A DNA stretch of 64,000 bases from Bidens hawaiensis (Eukaryota > Streptophyta > Magnoliopsida > Asterales > Asteraceae), in assembly GCA_021521415.1 (NCBI GenBank), contig JAIQDT010005473.1, forward strand, positions 144,606-208,605, given 5' to 3'. Below are positions 56,212 to 64,000 of the stretch, piece after piece. The translations under genes and the position numbers were made by a program. Within the stretch, counting starts at the first letter, position 1, and the number at the start of each line of letters is the position of its first letter. The notes beneath the pieces are model-generated. The model was not told the DNA's origin and did no database searches. It worked only from the letters and a program-made list of their open reading frames with translations.

Positions 56212-58098
56212 CCTACTCATGTTTGTATTATAATATAACAAAACGTTTACAACCTAGAGTCCTACACAAAGAAACATATAACTTACGCTTGCTCTTAACA
56301 TAAGAAAACATATAACCTGCACAGCAATATGCAACCTACACATTTAATTCAACATTAATAAATATATAGACATATATATAAATTATAGAAAAATACATAT
56401 ATCCTACACATATGTACATTAAATATTAATAAAATATACACCCTACACTTATATTTCGCATTAACTATTATATATAACCTAACGAAAATGCACATAACTT
56501 ACACATGTGTATTTAGTATTAACAAAAACATTTGAAGGATGTATTTAAAAATATACTTTTGTGGGTTATATGTATTTTCATATAGTTTATATATACTTGT
56601 TGATGTTGAAATTAATATGTTTGTTAGATGTTTTGTGTACATTTTATTAAAAAAAACAAGTGTAAGTTATATGCTCTTGTATAAGTTGTATATTTTTGTT
56701 AATAAATAATGTTCACATGTAGGAATATTTATTTTTGTGTCGTTTATATTGTTGATGCAGAATTTCATGTGTAGGTTGCATGTTTTTGCGTATATTATAT
56801 GCTTTTTTTTCGCTAAAAACTAATATACGCTATATGATTTGTGTAAGTTGTATATTTATATTGATATTTAATTGACACATGTGTATGATATATATACGTT
56901 TTTGTATTATTCATGGCAATGATTTTTGTAGGTATGCCAATTGAGATAAAAAAAATGTATTGATGACTAATAAAAAAAAGCTGCGCGTTGATGGATGTTG
57001 ATAAACTGAGTTGGAAGAAATTGATTTTAAATAGAAAAAAAAATTATAGTGTATGAATAAATTGTATTTGTGAGATTATGTATAATAAAATGAAGAGGGA
57101 TGATAAAATAATTATAAAACTAAATTAAACTTTTTTATCTTTTAATTATTATAGTTTAAGATAGAATTATAATGGTTTTATCTTTATATATTTTTTAGTT
57201 ATTTTAGTTTTATTAATTATCTTAACTGGTAATAAAATTAATGGTTTACTAGTTGTATTAATTAAATTTGGTGTTGTAATTAAAACCTATTCATTTATAT
57301 TTAAATATTTTAAAACTATAATTAAACTAGTCGTCCATATTGATTTCTCGGATTCTTTGCAATAAGATAACTTATCGCAAGAACTTAAGCCTTAAATATT
57401 ATATATAATCTATATGCACTATAAAAAAAACTTAATATATATATATATATATATATATTATTTCATTATTACTTTAGAAATTTATATATAAAATGTATTA
57501 TCATATAAATATTTACTTAATATATACGTAAAAGTTATATAAATAACATACATATAAATAACATGCGTATACGTATGTTACATAAAAGTTATATAAATAA
57601 AAGTTATATAAATAGTATACGTATACGTGTTTACACTTGAGATCAATGCTAACTAAACTTGATAGCTTGAACTCAAATTCGAGCTTGTTTATTAAAGAGC
57701 TCCAATATAATATGAGCTCAAACTCGAGTTCGAGTCATGTAAACACAATACAATTCATGCTTTAATGATTCAATATCGAGAAGCTTTATAATAAACAAAC
57801 TCCTTCATACATGAATACAAAATTTTGTATATATATTTATTGAAGAGTGGATGAGGCTACATTAAAACAAATAGTTCACTCTTCTATAAAATAGCATACT
57901 CAGGTAATAGTGTTTTGATAGTGGGTCAGGCTGCATTGTAAGTTGCTTTATGCAAAGTAACCAAACATAAAAAGACATGTTTTGACAACTGACACGTGTT
58001 TATACAATTCGTTTTTGATTCTTTTGGTTTTCTAGTGCTTGAGGCAATGAAACTATTTATTCGTATACAATGGGTCATGCATGGTAATATTCACGATC
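56212..58098. other. AT-rich intergenic DNA upstream of the DUF247 gene
   Basis: No supported ORF. The stretch 56220-56930 repeats 'cctacacatgtg' and 'taacctacaca' phrases on one half and their complements on the other, suggesting a decayed foldback element. The stretch 57650-57740 has the 'gagctcaaactcgagttcgag' style common in plant MITE remnants. Confidence 0.5.
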
Positions 58099-58420
58099 TA
58101 CCGCTACAAGAAATTCTGTCTGATATGACGAAATTTTTACCCCCTGTAGCGACGATTTGTCATCGCCATACCCTTTAGCGACGACTTGTCATCTCCATAC
58201 CCTTTAGCGACGACAAGTCGTGGCAAGTCTATCGTCGCCTAAGTGAAGTCGCTATAGGTCTTGAGGTCGTCGCCATAGGGTGGTGGCTATAGAATACACC
58301 TATAGCAACGACTTATCGTCTTTATAGTATTTCGTTCAAAACATTTTTGAGGAATAAAAATAAAGATTTAATAAAATTATGTTTACTTCGTCATATCAGA
58401 TGGAATTTCTTGTAGTATAC
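58099..58420. mobile_element. CACTA-type MITE upstream of the DUF247 gene
   Basis: The 316-bp element (58102-58417) has inverted ends ctacaagaaattctgtctga and, from the right, ctacaagaaattccatctga, extended by 'tatgacgaa' on both sides. The CACTA signature is degenerate (CGCTACAAG and TACTACAAG). A 3-bp duplication TAC lies at 58099-58101 and 58418-58420. The interior repeats 'tagcgacgacttgtcgtcgc' phrases in both orientations, as CACTA subterminal repeats do. It ends about 200 bp before the start codon of the next gene. Confidence 0.85.
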
Positions 58421-58621
58421 GAGTTTTTTAAATGATTTAGTTTTGCTATTCAAAAAGAGCTGACGACGTAGTTTGTTGTTCATTTATCTTCTTTGTTGAC
58501 GTAAACACCTCCTTTTAATTTAATGTATGGAATTTAGATTTTATTATTAAAAAAAAAGAAAGAAAGTAAACAAGTTTCTACATAAGAATCAAATAGACAA
58601 CCATTCTTTCAAAAACCACAA

Positions 58622-60268
58622 ATGGCTTCTTCTTCTTCCACCTCCACCACTCCGCTTCTATCTTCTCCTCCATCCTCCATTGCCGACTTGCAACAATACT
58701 GGCTAAACAATTCAACCAACACCTTCATAAACCATCTTAACACAAACACCAACCTCCAAACATGCATCTTCCAATTACCCGAAACCCTAACATCAGAAAA
58801 ACCAGACTCTTACATCCCAAACCACATCGGTCTAGGCCCAATCCAACATTTCCGTACCGATCTTTACACCAAACAAGAACAACTCAAACTTACCACCTCA
58901 AAAACAGTTCTTAAACCCTACAACATCACACCCGAGTTCCACAAAACCCTACACAACAAACTTACCGATCTTGTTCCACAAGTTCGACGTTGTTACGACT
59001 TTTATTTTAATACAAGAGATGAATGTTTGTCATGGGTGTTTGTGGTTGATGCACTCTTTTTGTTAGATGCAATATTGAAAGTTTCAAAGGGTGATTTGTT
59101 TGAACATTTGGAAGATATTATTATGTTGGAAAACCAAATACCACTTGTGATATTATCCCAACTAATAAGCACTATTAAGCAACACTCAAATGAAGAGTTT
59201 GATGATGTTGATCTTGATCTTACACATTTGTTGGTTAAGTTTTGTGAAACATTTTCGCCGCTTAAGTTCACTACACCGGATACCCTAATAGATCTTGATG
59301 CCGTAAGCAATACTTTTCATTTACTAGATTGCATGCATCACTTAATAATGTCCCATAAGTTACCACCCGAAATCTCTTTTCCCCTCGAAGCCAATATCAT
59401 GCTCGAAATGCATTTGGGAGATGTCGAAATCATGGTTCAGACGGCCGGAGGGTTGTTCCCAGGATTAAATGTTTTCTTGCAACCGGTTTTGTTGGTTTTG
59501 AAATTGCCATGGGACAAGATTATGACGTGGATCAAGAAAATGTTGGGGGAAAACCCAACAATGCTTGAAATTGATATTCCGTCGGTTTCGAAGCTTTCGA
59601 AAATCGGGAAGATTGAATTTTTATCAACTCTTGGGGGAATTCATGATATTAAGTTTGATGAGGTGAAGCTAATGTTGATACTACCGGTTATTGATTTGAA
59701 ACCGGGGTCAGAAGTTGTGATAAGAAACTTGGTGGCTTATGAGGAGTTGATGTTCAAGAATGATAATATTAAGAATCTTGATTTTGGTGAGTATGTGGAG
59801 TTGATGTGTGGGATTATTGATGGTGTTAAGGATGTGAAGATTCTTCGTGAGAAGAATATTATTGAAGGTGATATGAAGGATGATGATATTGTTAAGTTGT
59901 TTAATGGAATTAGTAAATCGAGTGTGAAAAAAGATGGGAGAAAGTTCGAATTGCAAAAGACGGTTGACAAAGTTAATGAGTATTACAGTGGTATACCGAG
60001 GGTTAAGGTGTGTAATGTTATCAAGAAAGTGTTTCTTGCGTCATGGAAAGTACTACTTATCGTGTTTTCAGTTTTGAGTGTGGTGTTGGCGGTGGTTACG
60101 GGTGTGTGTCAAGTTTATGATTGTAAGGGTCAGTTTGGGCTTGGTCATGTTCGGTCGGTTTTAGATTATGTTGCTCAGGGTGAAGAAACGTGGATCGGCT
60201 CACTGGTAGACGATCAACTTTCCTCGGGTATGAGTGTGCTATATCACCGATGGTTCTCCGGAGTATGA
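58622..60268 (+). CDS. DUF247 (UPF0481) family protein
   Basis: A single-exon gene of 548 codons starting at ATG 58622 in a good plant context (aca AATGGCT). After a Ser/Thr/Pro-rich N-terminus it has the DUF247 opening PDSYIPNHIGLGPIQHF (residues 61-77) and the hallmark IMLENQIPLVIL (167-178). The family's long helical domain follows, with a hydrophobic segment LLIVFSVLSVVLAVVTGV near residues 478-495. Most DUF247 proteins end soon after that segment; here 47 more residues follow (KGQFGLGHV...WFSGV). Family members are plant-specific, probably membrane-anchored proteins of unknown biochemistry, and some act in grass self-incompatibility. It is the only complete-looking host gene in the window. 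The subgroup is uncertain. Confidence 0.9.
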   Translation: MASSSSTSTTPLLSSPPSSIADLQQYWLNNSTNTFINHLNTNTNLQTCIFQLPETLTSEKPDSYIPNHIGLGPIQHFRTDLYTKQEQLKLTTSKTVLKPYNITPEFHKTLHNKLTDLVPQVRRCYDFYFNTRDECLSWVFVVDALFLLDAILKVSKGDLFEHLEDIIMLENQIPLVILSQLISTIKQHSNEEFDDVDLDLTHLLVKFCETFSPLKFTTPDTLIDLDAVSNTFHLLDCMHHLIMSHKLPPEISFPLEANIMLEMHLGDVEIMVQTAGGLFPGLNVFLQPVLLVLKLPWDKIMTWIKKMLGENPTMLEIDIPSVSKLSKIGKIEFLSTLGGIHDIKFDEVKLMLILPVIDLKPGSEVVIRNLVAYEELMFKNDNIKNLDFGEYVELMCGIIDGVKDVKILREKNIIEGDMKDDDIVKLFNGISKSSVKKDGRKFELQKTVDKVNEYYSGIPRVKVCNVIKKVFLASWKVLLIVFSVLSVVLAVVTGVCQVYDCKGQFGLGHVRSVLDYVAQGEETWIGSLVDDQLSSGMSVLYHRWFSGV

Positions 60269-60828
60269 ATTCTTCCACCTACAAAATGAGCGGCACCGTA
60301 AACTTACCCCTCAGAAAGGGACAGAGGGGTCCTCTTTGGGGTAACCCTCCGGTGTGAGAATAAGAGATTGTAGGAGAAGATAATAATAATCTGAGAGTGA
60401 GTAAGGATTTAGAGTGTATTTTCTTGCTTACCTCCCCTTGTAGAGGTGGTGTGGTATTTATAGTGTTAGGGTTTCCAATCATTGGGCTCAGGTCCATTAG
60501 GGCCTTTTTGGCCTCCTCCTATTGCTTCGCGCCACGTGTCCTTAGGACACCTGGTGCTTTTTCATTGATTATTCTCTGACCAAGGTATTTCACCTGACCC
60601 ATGTGCAATCACGTGGTAGCACATGGGTTTTGCTGAGTTGTCCACCTTTCATTGGCAGCTGTCAACATCAGCATATTCTTTATTCCTTAAAGGATACCTT
60701 CTGGAAGGTTGTCTGATGAGCACAATCAGGGTTGTCCTTATCCTGATTTGGATAAGGACGAGGTTGATTATGTGCATGTGTGATATGCGCCTATCCTGAG
60801 GATGCGCGAGGTCTTCTCTTTATTCTCA
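60269..60828. other. Region downstream of the DUF247 gene, probably repeat-derived
   Basis: No gene. The stretch 60290-60360 contains a potential stem (ccgtaaacttacccct against aggggt..ggggtaaccctccgg). Base composition is less AT-rich than the upstream gene. It may be the start of an LTR or promoter region belonging to the transposon-derived gene downstream, but no second copy is in the window. Confidence 0.4.
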
Positions 60829-61088
60829 TGCGCAGATGTTTCATGCGCAGATGTTTGATGCGTGGGCATATGTGATATGCGCCACGCGCGGATGCGCCAT
60901 GCGCAGATGTGATATGCGTGAGCATATATGATGCGTGAGCATATGTGATATGCGCCACGCGCAGATGCGCCACGCGCAGATGTGATATGCGTGAGCATAT
61001 ATGGTGCGTGAGCATGTGATACGCGTGAGCATATGTGATGCGTGAGCATATGTGATATGCGTGAGCATATGTGATATGCGCCATGCGC
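60829..61088. repeat. CpG-rich minisatellite (gcgtgagcatatgtgatatgcgcc)
   Basis: About 260 bp built from two interleaved phrases, 'gcgtgagcatatgtgat' and 'atgcgccacgcgcagatg', each present many times with small changes. Three long minus-strand frames (about 90-110 codons of His/Ala/Tyr/Ile-rich sequence) arise from it and are not genes. Confidence 0.9.
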
Positions 61089-61432
61089 ATAGGTTTTGGC
61101 TTTGTGCCTTCATGACATCTTGATTTCAAGCCTCTTGTCTATATCTTGTGGGTTGACCCGCCCCGCTCGATGTTAGGGCGGGTGCATACCTCTTTAAGCC
61201 CCCCCAGTCTAATGTGTGTCTTGTCTCGCGCGAGCGAGGTAAGATAGATATTAGACTTAATAGTTTGCTCTTTTAATAGGGTTTGTCTTTTCTTTTTTAT
61301 TTCTCATCGTTGCGCGAAATTCTATCCTTTTGGTTGAAATGAATCGTCCATGTACGTGGTTGGTTGGTGCTGACACGCGTCAGAGATGGAGACATGTGTC
61401 AGACTTTTCGTGTTCTCGAGGTGCTACAGTTG

Positions 61433-61640
61433 CCTTTCATGTCCCCTCACACAGTGTCAGGAACACGTGTCGCGCTGGTGTTGGCTTGCACCTGCGGGTG
61501 GAGGCGCGTGAACTCTGATCAGTACCTGTTTCGTTCCCTTTCATGTCCCCTCACACAGTGTCAGGAACACGTGTCGCGCTCGTGTTGGCCTGCACCTGCG
61601 AGTGGGGGCGCGTGAACTCTGATCAGTACCTGTTTCTTTC
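61433..61640 (+). repeat. 104-bp tandem duplication upstream of the TATA box
   Basis: The units 61433-61536 and 61537-61640 are nearly identical (a handful of substitutions). Each contains 'cacacagtgtcaggaacacgtgtc' and 'gaactctgatcagtacctgt'. The second copy ends about 10 bp before the TATA box, so this looks like duplicated promoter-proximal sequence. Confidence 0.93.
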
Positions 61641-61650
61641 TCTCTCCTGG

Positions 61651-61660
61651 GCCTATAAAA
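61651..61660 (+). promoter_or_regulatory. TATA box of the transposon-derived gene
   Basis: CCTATAAAAG sits about 150 bp upstream of the start codon and directly after the 104-bp duplication. A pyrimidine-rich stretch follows, as in plant 5' untranslated regions. Confidence 0.75.
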
Positions 61661-61802
61661 GCAAGCCTTTTGAGTTGTTATTCTTCATCTTCATTGTTAT
61701 TTCAGAGCTTTTTCTTTCCTTCCATTTTCATTCCGATTAAGAGCCTGTCTTTTGCTTCCAGATTTCCATTCTTGAAGTAACCGCTGTTTGATTCACAGTT
61801 GT

Positions 61803-63923
61803 ATGTCTGATAACCTAGACACCACAATCTCCCCCAGCAAACGCAGTGTAAAATCATTAGTCATGTCCACTTTGAAGAAGACCGGCAAGGGAAAACGGGC
61901 TGCCGAGGCCTCGTCGGAGGAGGTGGGGAAGGGCAAAACAGTGAAAAGATGGAATGAGATTCCCTGCAAACTGAAACAGTCTGACTTTGACAGTCTCGTC
62001 GCCTCTCAGGGTTTTCTCCCTGAGTACGGCTGTATGCTCCCGGCGGCCGGGCAAACGGCGACGGATCCGCCCACCGGCTATATCTCCTTATACTGCCATT
62101 TTTTCACTCACTGTAACCTTCGTCTCCCGATGACAAGGTTTATGGGTGCGCTGCTTCAGTTTCATGGGATTCACATATCCCAAGTCCATCCTTTTGGACT
62201 TGTGCGCATGACTCATTTTGAGTTCATGTGCAAAGCTCAGCGCGAGGAGCCCACCCCACGGCGCTTTCAATATTTTTACAAGCCAAAAATCCAAGATTCT
62301 TGGTTCTCATTCATTCCTCGCAGTCAGAAGGTTAAGTGCTGCACTGTTTCTTTTAAAAGCCTTCATGACTGGTCTGAGAAATTTTTTTATATTAAGGCTG
62401 GTGTGATTCCCATCCGCATGACCATGCGCGCGATCACTTCTGCGCCCGCGGATGAAAATGTTCTTAAAAACCCAACTGGCGCATGGGTTAATAAGTTGAC
62501 TGCTGAACCATCCCCCGCCAAGAATATTTGTGAGGAGGCGCTGGTGAGGGTTGGTATGAGCAAGAGGTGGACCGACAGCGCGACTGAGCCTGTCATTCAA
62601 GTTGATGGCTTATGTGAGTTATTAGCTCATTGCATTATTTCTGCGCGAATATAATTCGTTTTGCTGATATCATTTGCCTTGTTTTATGCAGTAAGCAAGG
62701 AATACGTCCACGCTGCCTATGATGAGCATATGGAGGGTGGCTCTGTCGCGCTGGGCACTGGGGAAGTTGTTTTCCCCGATCGCTTTGACGATATGTTCAT
62801 CCCTGTTGATTTGGGATTTTGCTTTGACAGCGACGCGCCTGGTAAGCCTTTGTACTTATGCTTATGCCTTTATAATACCAAATTTGGTTAACATTTCTGT
62901 TGCACGTTTTGTAGATGCGCTCGAGAACTATGAGCTGGAGCTCGCAGAAGAGGAGGTGGAGGAAGAAGCTGAGGCGGCACAACTCAAGCGCAAAGCTAAA
63001 GGCAAAACTGGCGCAAGGGCCAGTAAAAAACAGAAGAAAAATGATGCCCCTGTTGCTCAGGATCCTCCTACTCAAGCAAAGGGACTTGAGAAAACCAAGG
63101 GGTTTACCTCCAAGTTTTCCTTGTCTTCTTTGCCTCGAGGTGTGGGCAGTCCTTCTGTCCACACGAGGTATGGTGCCGCCACCTCATCTCTTCGCGCGGC
63201 GGACAAGGGAAGGGGCGTTGCTCCTGATGTTTCCTCTTCTCCAACAGGTATACTTTGTTTATATTTTGTGGTTTTATGAGCGTGGTTCCGATAGAGTTAT
63301 TAATGAATCTTTGCTCACTCAAATGTTTGTAGAGCCGGCGACCTTGGTGGATCAACCTCAGGCGCAACAAGGTACCGAGGCTGCGCCGAAGGTTGCTTTG
63401 AAGTCCCCTGTTTTACCCTCGAAAAGGGGGAAAATGGACTTCATGGCGATGTTCGACTCGCGGACGGCGGTGCGCCAAGGTATATATTGTGCTTTGATTT
63501 TCTGACTTTTTTCTTTTAGATCAAGTCATGAATCATTTCTCCTTGTTGGTTTTTTCATAGGAATTATAGCTGGCACGCAAGCTGCTGGCGGCACTGCTGG
63601 CGCCGACGCCGGCACCGTTAGCTCTGCTCCTGCTCCGACAAGCACTGAATCTCCTCTTATTGGGATTACTAAGGAGCATGTGACTATTTTACGCGCTGAT
63701 CTAGCGGCGTCGAGACCTCCCTCACCTCCTCCTGCGCAGCCCTCCTCGCGAGACTGGTTTTGATTTTTCCAAGTCGCAGGAGAAAAGGCCTGTTACAGAG
63801 GAAGATGAGGAGGTCCATTTTGAAGACTCCGATGGCGGCCGCGCAAGCCCTGTAGCGCCACGAGATTTCGTGGCGCAGCCTTCTCGTGGGGCTGGCGCTG
63901 ACTTTTCTGCTTGCTCCCCGCAG
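61803..63923 (+). CDS. PF04195-like 'putative gypsy type transposon' protein, multi-exon, partial
   Basis: Start ATG 61803 (MSDNLDTT). Proposed exons are 61803-62613, 62692-62841, 62915-63247, 63333-63479 and 63561-63923. All introns start GT and end AG and are 70-90 bp, and each join keeps the same phase through exon 5. Residues ~1-50 are basic (KKTGKGKR). Residues ~55-240 resemble the plant domain PF04195 (FLPEYGCMLP, HFFTHCNLRLPMTRFMGALLQF, HPFGLVRMTHFEFMCKAQ). A Glu/Lys-rich stretch and Pro/Ser/Ala-rich linkers follow. In exon 5 the phase meets TGA at 63761-63763 while another phase stays open with coding-like acidic sequence to 63923, so a one-base indel is likely. The gene continues past the window. 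It is probably transposon-derived, with unknown function. Confidence 0.7.
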
Positions 63924-64000
63924 GTATAAGTTCGTTTTGCTCCGCTGTGCGGACTTCCATATTAGTGTTTAGATGACTAGAACGTTGCTTTGTGTTTGCA

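Noticed and set aside
58622..60268. Self-incompatibility determinant
   Set aside because: Some grass DUF247 genes have that role, but the family is large and nothing in this window (no partner gene or polymorphism data) supports it here.
60768..61129. Three long minus-strand ORFs (about 90-112 codons)
   Set aside because: All lie in the CpG-rich minisatellite and encode reiterated AHAYHI-type strings.
62719..63279. Independent 186-codon gene
   Set aside because: Its first part reads through exon 2 in the wrong phase and through an intron; only the part after 62915 is the real exon 3 frame.

Overview
The window is AT-rich plant nuclear DNA dominated by transposable elements. There is one intact-looking host gene, a DUF247 gene at 58622-60268. 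A second, intron-containing, transposon-derived gene starts at 61803 and runs off the right edge. The retroelement proteins, the plant-specific DUF247 family, the tRNA-iMet and tRNA-Asp type primer sites and the many small TIR elements point to a dicot. The style of the copia gag and accessory ORF suggests Asteraceae, but that is inference and no species is claimed.

Layout. 1-2256: no recognisable gene, with short repeats and a GGT-rich tract. 2257-2910: hAT-type MITE with an 8-bp target duplication. 3380-4421: two foldback elements next to TA microsatellites. 4488-24884: a foldback element with ~50-bp inverted ends, split by copia element 1 (8280-24242, minus strand, 357-bp LTRs, TSD TCAAG). 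Copia 1 has decayed gag-pol plus a ~7.4 kb 3' region with a large accessory reading frame (itself hit by a hAT MITE at 11964-12450) and an unusual hairpin array at 13651-13841. 24927-55270: an Athila-like gypsy element (plus strand, 1.65-kb LTRs, TSD ATGAT) with decayed gag, protease, RT, RNase H, integrase and an ATHILA ORF-1/env-like gene. It is split by copia element 2 (36518-52855, plus strand, ~1.03-kb LTRs). The 5' LTR of copia 2 carries a near-complete autonomous hAT transposon (36970-40419, TSD ATAGTAGG). Its 3' LTR carries a truncated chromovirus-like gypsy element (47620-52212, minus strand, TSD AGGGG).

55271-58621 is intergenic, with a foldback MITE and a CACTA-type MITE (58102-58417) about 200 bp upstream of the DUF247 start codon. 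60300-61800 is a repeat-rich, probably promoter- or LTR-like region with a TATA box. It leads into the five visible exons of a PF04195-like ('putative gypsy type transposon') gene.

The nesting gives a relative chronology: foldback element before copia 1 before MITE, and Athila before copia 2 before hAT and the truncated gypsy. Almost all retroelement reading frames carry frameshifts or stops, so none of the retroelements looks autonomous as it stands. The hAT transposon is broken only by one visible frameshift. All family assignments are made by eye from protein motifs, with no database search.
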